From the NCBI GenBank assembly GCA_964604015.1, contig CAZRXF010000012.1, forward strand, positions 62,001 to 126,000: a stretch of DNA of 64,000 nucleotides, in the 5' to 3' direction. A program made the translations under genes and the position numbers. Of this stretch, positions 34,997 to 43,591 are shown piece by piece. Source of the DNA: CANNBR01 sp964604015 (GTDB taxonomy: Bacteria; Babelota; Babeliae; Babelales; CAIQNR01). How positions within the stretch are numbered: position 1 is the first letter of the stretch; the number at the start of each line of letters is the position of its first letter. The notes under the pieces are model-generated. The model had not been told where the DNA came from. It was given only the letters and a program-made list of their open reading frames with translations, and ran no database searches.

Positions 34997-35009
34997 AGTC
35001 TTTCCTTTT

Positions 35010-36590
35010 TTAGAACGTTATCTGAACTTTGCTCCAAATGCCCCAGCGATGCAGCGTGGTGTTTGTACTGCTAAATTCATACGAGGCGCCAAGTTCAAAA
35101 TTCTGAGGGTAAGTGGAGTTGTTGTAATACCCGAATGATGCATAGAGTGTTTGCGAGTACACTGCTGGATGTGCAGCAGATCCAAGATCGAGATCCGTAT
35201 CAAGGACGTAGACGGGTGTAGCGCCATTAGCGATAAACATACTAGCTGCCTGATCTAAATTGCCAATGGTACGAAGTGTATCAGTGGCACCAGCAATAGT
35301 TGCACTTGCGTAGACCGGCTTATTGTAGATAGGAAGTCCAGCTATTTGGACACCCTGGTTATTCCAGGCATGTTTCAGTTGCACGAGTTCTGCTTGACGG
35401 ACGTAGGTGTTCAAGCCGCATCCGGTGTGCCATGCATCACCAACGTAATTAATGTTGATATCGAAGTTGCCGTTGTAGCCAGGGTGTACAGTCATTTCTT
35501 GTGTGAAGTAGTTAATACCCCAGGTTCTGAATGGTGTTACGATCGGGTTACCGACTGCTCCGCCAGCAGCAATTTCATCTTGGCGAGCACTTTCGTTCCA
35601 GAAAACTTGCAGGTAACGGCTCCACGGCCTGTTGTTCAGATCGAAAGAACGTTTTTGAGTATTTTTAAAGAGGTACTGACCTTCGAATAACCAGCCAAGC
35701 CAGACATGTCCGTGCCCTGCGTTTTCAAAGGAGTATTGTCCATAAAATCCGCCAATGAGTCCGGTGTGGTGGTTGTTACCGGCAATGGCTTCAAACACAT
35801 AGACACCTTCTGGTCTGTTACCGGTTGGTAGTACCATCCCAGCGTAGCCGCTCATATACAGATCGTTTTGATCGACAAAATCCATACCGAACTTGAAATT
35901 TAAATCAGCAACGCGGGTGACTGTTTGTGCCCCGGTGATTCTACCGTAGAGCATCCCGTTTTGTTGGAATGCTTGAACCATTGTTGGAACGGGACGGGAA
36001 AACGCTTGGGCTTGCTCATTCCAGAAACCCACAGCATTTTGTGCCGCTGCAAAAAGCGGTGTGTAGCTTGCTGTTTCAACAAGGTCAAGGTTGTTTTTCA
36101 CGTGAACTACTGGTATTTCCAAGGTCGCCCAGAATCGTTCTAAGACTGGAACTCTAAAAGAAAGGGAAGCACCTGAGAAGGTTTGTTTTGGATTGATAAA
36201 AATTTCGGTTGATTGAGCACCGTTGAGCGTTTGGATGTTGAAGTCAGAACCGATCAGTTCTTGGCCGTTTCCAACCAGGTTATTAGCGGTACCACCTTGA
36301 AGATCAGGTGTTTCTTTCATACGCAGGCTTTCACGACCTTCGTAAAAGAAGTAGTCGCGTAGCCCTTCGGTGTTGAACGATTTACCGCCGAATGCAGTAA
36401 TTTGAACGGTGCGGCGTTTGAGCGCGCGGCCCTCGTTATGTGCCTGGTCAACAAGAAGGTTTTCGGTCAGGTTTGAAACCAAGTTCTGTTGCGGAATAGC
36501 GGAAAAAAATGTGTGACTGTACACATTGTTTCCGTGTCCTTGTGAGGTGAAACACAGGAGCGCAATCGCAACCTGTTTTTTGTATTTCAT
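35010..36590 (-). CDS. Putative outer-membrane beta-barrel protein, paralogue 1
   Basis: 526 residues; GAAGGAGAG before the ATG. Signal peptide ends near S-Q-G-H-G. The mature protein alternates polar and aromatic residues in short strands, with many Tyr, Phe, Trp, Asn and Gly, and ends in V-Q-I-T-F, a C-terminal aromatic typical of Bam-inserted barrels. It shares the segment V-H-V-K-N-N-L-D-L-V-E-T and others (M-x-Y-G-R-I, V-x-L-P-T-G-N-x-P) with the 39507-41117 protein. I infer a porin-like or adhesin barrel of the outer membrane. Confidence 0.78.
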   Translation of the reverse strand: MKYKKQVAIALLCFTSQGHGNNVYSHTFFSAIPQQNLVSNLTENLLVDQAHNEGRALKRRTVQITAFGGKSFNTEGLRDYFFYEGRESLRMKETPDLQGGTANNLVGNGQELIGSDFNIQTLNGAQSTEIFINPKQTFSGASLSFRVPVLERFWATLEIPVVHVKNNLDLVETASYTPLFAAAQNAVGFWNEQAQAFSRPVPTMVQAFQQNGMLYGRITGAQTVTRVADLNFKFGMDFVDQNDLYMSGYAGMVLPTGNRPEGVYVFEAIAGNNHHTGLIGGFYGQYSFENAGHGHVWLGWLFEGQYLFKNTQKRSFDLNNRPWSRYLQVFWNESARQDEIAAGGAVGNPIVTPFRTWGINYFTQEMTVHPGYNGNFDININYVGDAWHTGCGLNTYVRQAELVQLKHAWNNQGVQIAGLPIYNKPVYASATIAGATDTLRTIGNLDQAASMFIANGATPVYVLDTDLDLGSAAHPAVYSQTLYASFGYYNNSTYPQNFELGASYEFSSTNTTLHRWGIWSKVQITF

Positions 36591-36732
36591 AGAAGCTCTC
36601 CTTCTTTTTTAGTTTTTGCTTTTTGAAAAAACATATTTTCAGGTGTACCACTCTTCTTATAAAAAATGCAATTAATCCTTTTTGATACTGTGTTGAGCCA
36701 AATACATGCGGAGAGTCTGTGCGTTCTGATCA

Positions 36733-36768
36733 CAAAAAAGCCCCACGGTGTGTGGGGCTTTCTTTTTG
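36733..36768 (-). terminator. Terminator of the polyproline/barrel operon
   Basis: AAAAGCCCCAC and GTGGGGCTTT stem with A/T flanks. On the minus strand it follows the 36784 stop and ends in CTTTTTTG, closing the 41950-36784 operon. Confidence 0.88.
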
Positions 36769-36783
36769 TTCTGTCAGAAGAAG

Positions 36784-39219
36784 TTATGGTTTTGGAGCAA
36801 CAGAACCAGTTTTCTTATTCAGAGCTTTTAAGATGTTCATGTACTGCTTGTCCAAGTAACCGAAGGCGTACGGAGCCTTTGTAGGGCCTTCTGTTGCTAA
36901 AATTTCAAACTCTCTGCCGCCGAACTTGCTCTTGTCGTAGGAATAGATCTTGTAAAGCCGTGTGTTTTGCCCTAGGCGTGGAGATTTACCCGTTGCTGCC
37001 CCGCCAGGCATTGGAACTGGTGGCGGAGGAGGCGGCGGCGGTGGTCCACCCGCACCAGTTGGTGTTGGAGGGGTAGGCGGTGGTGTCGGGCTTGCTGCTG
37101 TGGTTATAGGTTGAAGACATTGGTAGCTGAATCTCAGTGCAGGGCTTTTTTCTAGACTTGATTCTTGTCTTTGGACATCTGCCACGTAGAGTCGGTGAAG
37201 ATTAATAAAGTCTGCATCAGGGTCAGAGGTAGGAGCTTGCGCAAGAGCTGGTACCCACAAATACAGGTCATAACCACCAGTGGTGTTTGCTATCCCTTCT
37301 GATTGTGCATCAGATGGTGCGTAGAGACTCCATGGACCCCAATCAAATTGAGTTGGATCAAGAGGTCTATCATACCCTTTACGCAAAATCCCAATGACCG
37401 CTTGAGGTAGGTTAACCTTGTCATACGGAAGTATCAGAGGAAGAGAAAGATCAGCTTTAATTTCTGCAACAAATGGAGATTCCACTTTTGTGTAATCGAG
37501 TGCTGGATCATTTGGATTCGGATAATTAATGGTCGAATCATGACCAAAAATACCAGTAACTGGATCTTGACCAATGACAAGTGAGATAAGATCTTCTTTA
37601 GCGCGTGGTGCATCATCGTCTGCTAACACTTTAAGAGAACAAATTGCTCCAACTGGACGTGGTAGTGCGCGGGCCGATGTGTAATCAGCTTCAAATTCCG
37701 TGATTGTTGTAGTGAGTGTTGAGAGGGGAGGATTATCTCTGTACGTAGGATCAGCAGTGTTTTTCACTCCATAGGTAGGGGTAAGGTCAAATTTCTGACA
37801 GAGATCTTCAACGCGCTTTTCTTCCTTTTTGTACGCGTTAAGTGCCGTTGTTAATGGGGAGCCAGCTGCTGTGAGCGTTTTATCAAAGGCATCAATTCGT
37901 GCATAAGCAGCATCCTTAGTTAAAGCAGGTCTAGTACCTCGTATGGTCTTAATTTCATCAGTTAATTCGCCTTTTGCTGTCGTATAAGCATCCATGAACG
38001 CCTTGCCCTGGTTTGCAGCAAGTTGACTTGCAAGAGTTGTAACTGCGCCACCCTTGAACTCTACATACTGATTGTAGGTGTTTATCATAACAGGAAGATA
38101 CGTAAGAAGGGCCTTACAATTTCTTTGCAGGTCAAGCACTTTTTTGGCTCGTTGAGAACCTACTGCCTGCTCTTTTTCCAAGGCAGTGAGCCACCCGTTC
38201 AGAAGTGTTTTAAGTTGGGATGCATTTGGGTCAAAATTAAAAATATTTGATACAGGCTTTTCAACGTTTCCTTTGTAGGCAGTATCTAAGACAGTTGCAT
38301 ACTGGGCAAGAAGAGCTTCTAGCTGTGTTGCATCTGCATAACCGGCAGGATGAGCCTGAACGATAACGGCAAGTGCTTGCGTGATATCACGGAAGGACAT
38401 CCATGAACCTTTCAAAGCGAGCGAATCTTTTGCTTCTAGTTTTGGCAATGCGCCATCCAGAGAAGCCTTTGCGCCATTATAGCTTTCAAGTGCTTTTGCA
38501 ACAGCAGATTCCCACGTTTTTGCAGTAGGCATTGGAAGAAGTCCCGGTCCTCCTGGCGGTGGTGGCGGTGGCGGCACACCTGGTCCACCTGGAAAAGGTG
38601 GTGGTGGGGGTGGAACTGTTCCCGGTCCTCCAGAACCCGGCACGGGCGGCGGAGGTGGGACTATTCCCGGTCCTCCAGGCCCGGATGATGGAGGTGTCGT
38701 AGCAGTTGTACCAGGAATCGTAATTTGAGGAAGCCCAGTTGCATAGCTTACGATAGTTCCAGCATACGCATATTGAATAGTAGAGAGAAATCCCTTTAAT
38801 GTATTTAAATCAGCTGCACCAACCGTTGTGGCAAGCAGGTTGAAGACATCTACTGTAGCTTGAGGTCCTTTCCTAATTGCGTCTTGAATCATCTTAATGA
38901 CGTTTACCCCTACCGTACCGGGAGGCAAGACAGGCCCTCCACCGCCCGTGCCAGCTGCACCACCACCTTTGGTAGGAGCTGCGGGGACAGGAGCTGGATT
39001 AGGATCAAAGTTTGCCCAACCTGCTTGTTGTCGAATTTTTGTGATATAACCAGTATTTCCGAATGTCGAGTTAGCTTGTATAAAAGCGCGCATCGCATCT
39101 TGGTTTCCTGATCTGAGAATGTTCTGAAACTGAGACATGGCTCCGTGTGCTGTTCCTTGTATGAGAAATGTAACAAGAAGTAAGTAGCGAGGGAGGAATT
39201 TCATAGACCTCTCTTTCAT
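36784..39219 (-). CDS. Exported protein with formin-like polyproline tracts
   Basis: Up to 811 residues. ATG 39219 overlaps the previous stop (ATGA) and has GGGAG at eight bases; ATG 39204 is the alternative. Signal peptide through about residue 26. Residues 30-75 repeat the whole mature domain of the small gene just upstream. Residues about 185-240 hold several runs of five to seven prolines separated by Gly-rich spacers, and a further run of about nine prolines lies near 725-735, like FH1 or WASP profilin/SH3 ligands. The region between is a helical domain. Function unknown; the polyproline could bind host actin regulators or simply be a flexible surface linker. Confidence 0.8.
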   Translation of the reverse strand: MKERSMKFLPRYLLLVTFLIQGTAHGAMSQFQNILRSGNQDAMRAFIQANSTFGNTGYITKIRQQAGWANFDPNPAPVPAAPTKGGGAAGTGGGGPVLPPGTVGVNVIKMIQDAIRKGPQATVDVFNLLATTVGAADLNTLKGFLSTIQYAYAGTIVSYATGLPQITIPGTTATTPPSSGPGGPGIVPPPPPVPGSGGPGTVPPPPPPFPGGPGVPPPPPPPGGPGLLPMPTAKTWESAVAKALESYNGAKASLDGALPKLEAKDSLALKGSWMSFRDITQALAVIVQAHPAGYADATQLEALLAQYATVLDTAYKGNVEKPVSNIFNFDPNASQLKTLLNGWLTALEKEQAVGSQRAKKVLDLQRNCKALLTYLPVMINTYNQYVEFKGGAVTTLASQLAANQGKAFMDAYTTAKGELTDEIKTIRGTRPALTKDAAYARIDAFDKTLTAAGSPLTTALNAYKKEEKRVEDLCQKFDLTPTYGVKNTADPTYRDNPPLSTLTTTITEFEADYTSARALPRPVGAICSLKVLADDDAPRAKEDLISLVIGQDPVTGIFGHDSTINYPNPNDPALDYTKVESPFVAEIKADLSLPLILPYDKVNLPQAVIGILRKGYDRPLDPTQFDWGPWSLYAPSDAQSEGIANTTGGYDLYLWVPALAQAPTSDPDADFINLHRLYVADVQRQESSLEKSPALRFSYQCLQPITTAASPTPPPTPPTPTGAGGPPPPPPPPPVPMPGGAATGKSPRLGQNTRLYKIYSYDKSKFGGREFEILATEGPTKAPYAFGYLDKQYMNILKALNKKTGSVAPKP

Positions 39220-39494
39220 TTTTTCATCTCCCTTGTTACGGCGTTATTTTTTCCAGATGAAGTACGTGGGGCAGCCGGTTCTACATTAAAGAACGTGGGA
39301 AAGGTTTTCATAATAGCCACCTGGTACCCTGGGTTGTTAAGAATGGGATACTTGGCGATGAGTTTCCGGATGGCAGCTTCGTTTTTTGCTGCAAGTGCTG
39401 CTGCAAGTTCTACAGTCATGCCTTGAGGGGCTGAATGTGCGGTAGCAACCATGAAGAGCGCAGCAACAAGCGTAGTTGTTTTCATTTTTTTCAT
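39216..39494 (-). CDS. Small exported protein, stand-alone copy of the N-terminal module of the polyproline protein
   Basis: 92 residues; AGAGGAA eight bases before the ATG. After the signal peptide (cleavage near T-A-H-S-A), the segment L-A-A-K-N-E-A-A-I-R-K-L-I through N-P-G-Y-Q-V-A-I-M and F-x-x-E-P-A-A-P aligns without gaps with the polyproline protein's residues 33-76 (I-L-R-S-G-N-Q-D-A-M-R-A-F-I; N-T-G-Y-I-T-K-I). This suggests a duplicated module, perhaps for homotypic binding or targeting. The stop overlaps the next start. Confidence 0.7.
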   Translation of the reverse strand: MKKMKTTTLVAALFMVATAHSAPQGMTVELAAALAAKNEAAIRKLIAKYPILNNPGYQVAIMKTFPTFFNVEPAAPRTSSGKNNAVTREMKK

Positions 39495-39506
39495 AGGGTT
39501 GTTCCT

Positions 39507-41117
39507 CTAAAAGTAGCGTTCCGCACCGATCCACACAGCCCATCTATTTGCCGATGAGTCGTTAGAGGCATAGGTGAAATTGGTTCCAATCTGTAGACCG
39601 CACCCTTTTATTTTTTTCAGATCAAAAATACGGTGTAATGCTGCGTACATGGTGTAATCACTTCTGAAGGGTTGTGAGCAGCTTGAAAGATCAAGTTGGT
39701 CCTGCGTCACGTAGATTGCTTGATTTAAGTTATTACCATCAGTCATTGCGTAGTACATGTTGTTAATGCCACGAACAGGGTCGCATTCACCGGGGTTGTT
39801 AACTTGGGCATCGGACAGCTTGCCGATCAATGGAGTGGCCTGCCATGGGTTTTTCAGCGTTACATGTTCGTCCTGCTGCCAGTAACATCTAAACCCGAGA
39901 TCAAGGGCGCCAGTATGTGGAAGTTCAAATGAGAAGTTAAAGACAAGGTCGGTTGAAAAATGTGGGTTTACTTTTACTTCTTGTGTGAAGTAGTTGATAC
40001 CCCAGGTTTGGTAGCGCATTTCTGAGTTGAAAGTACCGTTTGCTGCATCAAGGAGTCGTTGACTATTGTTTGCATAGATACCAAGGTAACGGGACCATGG
40101 CTTTCCTGCTAAGTCAAATGAACGGACTTGCGTGTTAGGAAACAGGAATTGGGTGTTGCTATCAACCGAGATATCAAGGGCAAAGCGGCGTGTCTGGAAC
40201 TGTCGGGTGAAGAATGATCCAAGGATGATACCAAAGTGTTTGTTGTTACCGACCAATGGCTCAAACAGGTAGATCGATTTTGGTTTGTTACCGGTTGGCA
40301 AAACAACCCCACCATATACTTGCAACGAGCGGTCAGGTTCATAGAGGTACGTGTATCCAGCTTTCAAATTGACGTACGCAACTGCTGTGTGATCTTGCGA
40401 GCCATCGATGCGACCGTACTTCATATTTGGGTTTTGAAACGCAGCGGTCATGTTGGCAACAAATGGCGTGTTATCAAAACCGAGCGTGGAAGCAACGTTT
40501 GTTGGAACAACCGGTCCACCGCCTGCAAAGGTAACGGTTTCTACAAAATCAAGGTTGTTTTTTACGTGAATGATGGGCAACTCAAACGCAAGCCAGAAGG
40601 TGTTGCTGATCTGGAAATAGCCAGAAAAACCGACACCGGCAAAGCTTTGTTTTGGTTTGAAATCAAGGTAGCTGCAGAAGTTACCTTGGTTGGTAACGAT
40701 GTTAAAGTTTTCCGCTACGATGTCTTGGTTATTAACCGTATCAACACTTGGATTGGTACCAAGTTGATAACCTTCACGTACTTTCAGTTGTGTTTTTCCA
40801 AACGGGAGCAAGTAGCGTGCGATGTTGGTTGAGTTGGTTGTTGCACCGCCCCAGGCCATGACATTCAAGTAGCATTTTGCTTCTTTTCCCAGATGTTTCA
40901 GTTTTGCTTTGAGTTTGTTTTCCTCAACCTCTTCCCGGTCGTAGATAAAATGTTCGTTGAACATGCGATACATCATCGGATCGATAGGCATAGTCTGCGA
41001 GATGTTCATGATCGATCGGCTGGTAAAGTCATACGCGTTTGAAGATGCCGTGCCGTTTGATCCAGCAAGTAGTCCTGGACCGGCAAGACAGGCGAGAATA
41101 ATCGGTAGTTTTTTCAT
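39507..41117 (-). CDS. Putative outer-membrane beta-barrel protein, paralogue 2
   Basis: 536 residues; AAAGGAG four bases before the ATG. Signal peptide through about L-L-A-G. An acidic and basic helical stretch (about 58-80) precedes the strand-rich body. It shares I-I-H-V-K-N-N-L-D-F-V-E-T, K-Y-G-R-I-D-G-S-Q and V-V-L-P-T-G-N-K-P with the 35010-36590 protein and ends in Trp-rich strands with a terminal R-Y-F. It lies in an operon with 12-14-base gaps on both sides. Role inferred as a porin or surface barrel. Confidence 0.78.
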   Translation of the reverse strand: MKKLPIILACLAGPGLLAGSNGTASSNAYDFTSRSIMNISQTMPIDPMMYRMFNEHFIYDREEVEENKLKAKLKHLGKEAKCYLNVMAWGGATTNSTNIARYLLPFGKTQLKVREGYQLGTNPSVDTVNNQDIVAENFNIVTNQGNFCSYLDFKPKQSFAGVGFSGYFQISNTFWLAFELPIIHVKNNLDFVETVTFAGGGPVVPTNVASTLGFDNTPFVANMTAAFQNPNMKYGRIDGSQDHTAVAYVNLKAGYTYLYEPDRSLQVYGGVVLPTGNKPKSIYLFEPLVGNNKHFGIILGSFFTRQFQTRRFALDISVDSNTQFLFPNTQVRSFDLAGKPWSRYLGIYANNSQRLLDAANGTFNSEMRYQTWGINYFTQEVKVNPHFSTDLVFNFSFELPHTGALDLGFRCYWQQDEHVTLKNPWQATPLIGKLSDAQVNNPGECDPVRGINNMYYAMTDGNNLNQAIYVTQDQLDLSSCSQPFRSDYTMYAALHRIFDLKKIKGCGLQIGTNFTYASNDSSANRWAVWIGAERYF

Positions 41118-41131
41118 ATGGCTCCTTTAGA

Positions 41132-41950
41132 TTATCCGAGTTTTCCGGCGATATTTAAAAGACGTGTCATCAAATAGCGATCAAGGGTTGGGACCGTTTG
41201 GCTCAGGTTGCGATTTTTAATGTCATCAATCACTTTTTCAAGAGTATCAAGTGCTCGATACAAGCCGCTCAAAACCGTTCCTACCGTGAGTGATTGTAGG
41301 CCGCTGACTGTTGGTTGTGGCATGTTTTTTGTCGTGCTTCCTACACCTCGTAACACTTGTGCCAAGCTTTTTACAGAAAGTTTTGAAAGGTCAGTGGTGA
41401 GTTCTGGGATGTTGGTTGTCTCTTGAATCTGTTGTGGAGCAGAAGGTCGTTGGTAAGCAGGTGTTTGAGTGGCAGCATTTACCAAGGTTGACCACCAGGA
41501 ATCATTATTTGAAGAAGCTGCTGGTGACTGTTGTGAAGTCGGTATTGGACGTGCTTGAGGGGCTTGCCTGCCTGATGTAGGAGATGAGGGAGGGGTTGGT
41601 GACGATGGTGTAGCTGATTCTTCTCCAGGAGCATATTTTGTGACTAATGTTTGTAGTTTTGTTGGGTCAAGTAGTGAAGGATCGCTGCCTAGTGCAGGGA
41701 ATTTGTCATCACGAGAAGGGAACAACTTATAGTAGCGAGTACGAGCATCATCGATAGCAGCTTTGACAGCTTTCAAATCACCGGTATTGTTACTTTCTTG
41801 AATTTCAAGGAGCGATTGAAGAGCAAGAACAAAATCCTTTTGAGTTTTTGCACTGTTCAGTTGGCTACTGATTTGTTGCACCGATGCGGCTTGCACCGTG
41901 TTGCAAAGAAGGGCTGTTAGACCCATGAGTACGGTAATTTTTCTATTCAC
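41132..41950 (-). CDS. Exported helical protein with Pro/Ser-rich linker, first gene of operon
   Basis: 272 residues. The start is a GTG at 41950, with AAAGGAG six bases upstream. Signal peptide to about V-Q-A-A. Two helical regions (25-105 and about 175-270) flank a disordered Pro/Ser/Gln-rich linker (about 110-170). No known domain. Gap of 14 bases to the barrel gene downstream. Confidence 0.7.
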   Translation of the reverse strand: MNRKITVLMGLTALLCNTVQAASVQQISSQLNSAKTQKDFVLALQSLLEIQESNNTGDLKAVKAAIDDARTRYYKLFPSRDDKFPALGSDPSLLDPTKLQTLVTKYAPGEESATPSSPTPPSSPTSGRQAPQARPIPTSQQSPAASSNNDSWWSTLVNAATQTPAYQRPSAPQQIQETTNIPELTTDLSKLSVKSLAQVLRGVGSTTKNMPQPTVSGLQSLTVGTVLSGLYRALDTLEKVIDDIKNRNLSQTVPTLDRYLMTRLLNIAGKLG

Positions 41951-41994
41951 ACATGACTCCTTTTTTTATTTTGTCATTCTGTTTGCAAAAAATT

Positions 41995-42023
41995 TTTGTA
42001 AGTTTGTTCATTTTTTTTGACAA
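41995..42023 (-). promoter_or_regulatory. Candidate promoter of the 41950-36784 operon
   Basis: On the minus strand, TTGTCA (42018-42023) is followed after exactly 17 bases by TACAAA (41995-42000). Transcription would start about 40 bases before the GTG. Confidence 0.45.
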
Positions 42024-42159
42024 CAAGAACCAGTCTTAGCATCACGCTTTTTTAAGAGTCAATAAGACAGTGCGCAGTTAAGGGGAGGGGTCTCTCCCTT
42101 TTGACGCATCCCCTCTCTATTATCCTCGACTCTTTTTACTTTCATCTTTTTCTTTTGAG

Positions 42160-42290
42160 CAAGACGTAAGTACCCCACGCGTAGTGGGGTACATACATCT
42201 TGAACTAAAGGCATACTTTGTGGGCCCTCACAAAAAGGGGCCTTTTGGTGCTGCACGTAGAGTGCATACCTACGTCGTGAACCAAAGAAA
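42160..42290. repeat. Dispersed hairpin-rich intergenic repeat, copy B
   Basis: Contains CCCCACGCGTAGTGGGG and TTTGTG-GGCCCT-CACAAA hairpins linked by the phrase CTTGAACTAAAGGCATAC, which recurs at 53498-53515. It ends with CATACCTACGTCGTGAAC, also found in copy C. The 41951-42370 gap has no supported gene; it holds this repeat and the operon promoter. Confidence 0.78.
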
Positions 42291-42370
42291 AAATAAAAAA
42301 AGATGAGAATTAAAAAAGGATTAAGAGTAAAAAGAGGAGTTTTTTAGGAAGGGGGAGTGCTCCACACCTT

Positions 42371-43591
42371 CTACGCGTTCCTATGTAAAACACGATCCCT
42401 ATGGCTAGAACCAAAGAGAACAGATAAGAAAGAAAGGGGCTTTAGCAACAGAGGAAGACGGGTAGCTTTCTTTTTCTTTCTGATTTTTTCAGCTTCGTAT
42501 TGCAAATATCTGCATCGTTCATGGCAGCATGGATGGGACATAACGAATTTATCGTACCACCACTCTTTCCATCCTTTTTGGTTGTGAGGCGTTCTGCCTT
42601 CTCCTAAACGTTTGAAAAAGTCAGCCATCCCTTCAAGCATGGTTGGATTTTGAAGTTTTACTGCTGCGTAATCGGCACATTTTTCTTGGTACCGGGAAAG
42701 GGTTGCCATACCGAGAATTGTTCCAGCAAGGGTTACGTGTGCTGTTGCTTTCGTTGAAATGGCACCAACGCATCCTCGGCAGAACCCTTCACCTGTGGAA
42801 ACAGCGCCCGTTGCAAGGGTGTGTCCACACGCTCTGAGTTTTTCGGGGATTCGCTCATTAATGTAAGAAGCGACAGCGATAACTGGTTGAGGCATGCAGC
42901 GGGCAAGTGCGCCGTACGTTTTTTGGCAAACAGCCGCTGTTTTGTCAGATAAAAAGCGTATGCCATGAGGAATGGATGAAACCTGACTTAACGAGGTCAT
43001 GAGTGCACCAACATCACACCGTGCTACTTCCATCCCTGCATATACAGCAGCTGCAAGAGCGAGAGGGACGGTGAAGGAAACATACCGCATCATCCGAGTA
43101 GTATCTCCATGCAAAACGTGTGCAATTTCATGTTCGATGATACCATCACGAGCTGCATCAAGCTTAGGATCGTTAAAAAAGGTATGTTTTCCATCTTCAA
43201 AGACAAGGAAAATTACTTTCCGACCATACGCAAGAACGGCTGCGTTATCCGTAGACCAGGAACGCTGCCTTACAAAGGATACTTCATAGCCATGGTGTGC
43301 AAATTTTTCAGCAATCTTTTTTTTTACTGGGCAGTCGGGAACAGGGTCTTCTTGCGCCCATTTTTGATATTGCTCAAGTTCTTTTTTAACCATCTTCATA
43401 AGCTCATGATGAAGATAGATCATGCCTACTGCCGTGCTTGCCGCGAGGGCGGCGCGAGCCGTTTTATAGGTACACCATGATGCAAGGTGGGAAATACCAT
43501 CACCTAGAATACGAGCGCCTGAAAGAGCGATTGAAGCTCCGGAACAGGGCATTGAGTAGAGAACGAGGAAAAAAAGGGCATAACGTTTCAT
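42371..43591 (-). CDS. Exported M48-like zinc metalloprotease, paralogue 1
   Basis: 406 residues; AGAGG seven bases before the ATG, which overlaps the upstream paralogue's stop (ATGA). Signal peptide through about S-G-A-S, one further hydrophobic segment near 45-62, and the conserved D-P-V-P-D-C-P-V-K. The zinc motif H154-E-I-A-H158 lies in I-I-E-H-E-I-A-H-V-L. The likely third ligand is the Glu of R-Y-Q-E-K-C-A-D, as in M48 (E-x-x-x-D). A basic Lys-rich C-terminus follows. Likely a periplasmic, surface or secreted protease. Confidence 0.85.
   Translation of the reverse strand: MKRYALFFLVLYSMPCSGASIALSGARILGDGISHLASWCTYKTARAALAASTAVGMIYLHHELMKMVKKELEQYQKWAQEDPVPDCPVKKKIAEKFAHHGYEVSFVRQRSWSTDNAAVLAYGRKVIFLVFEDGKHTFFNDPKLDAARDGIIEHEIAHVLHGDTTRMMRYVSFTVPLALAAAVYAGMEVARCDVGALMTSLSQVSSIPHGIRFLSDKTAAVCQKTYGALARCMPQPVIAVASYINERIPEKLRACGHTLATGAVSTGEGFCRGCVGAISTKATAHVTLAGTILGMATLSRYQEKCADYAAVKLQNPTMLEGMADFFKRLGEGRTPHNQKGWKEWWYDKFVMSHPCCHERCRYLQYEAEKIRKKKKATRLPLLLKPLSFLSVLFGSSHRDRVLHRNA

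Noticed and set aside
36666..36884. 72-codon plus-strand frame across the terminator at 36733
   Set aside because: It runs through the hairpin and into the antisense of the polyproline gene; no ribosome site.
42059..42256. 65-codon minus-strand frame reading through repeat copy B
   Set aside because: The frame shares the peptide phrase E-G-P-Q-S-M-P with a frame at 53438-53800, but only because both lie in the same hairpin repeat; no ribosome site and low-complexity edges.
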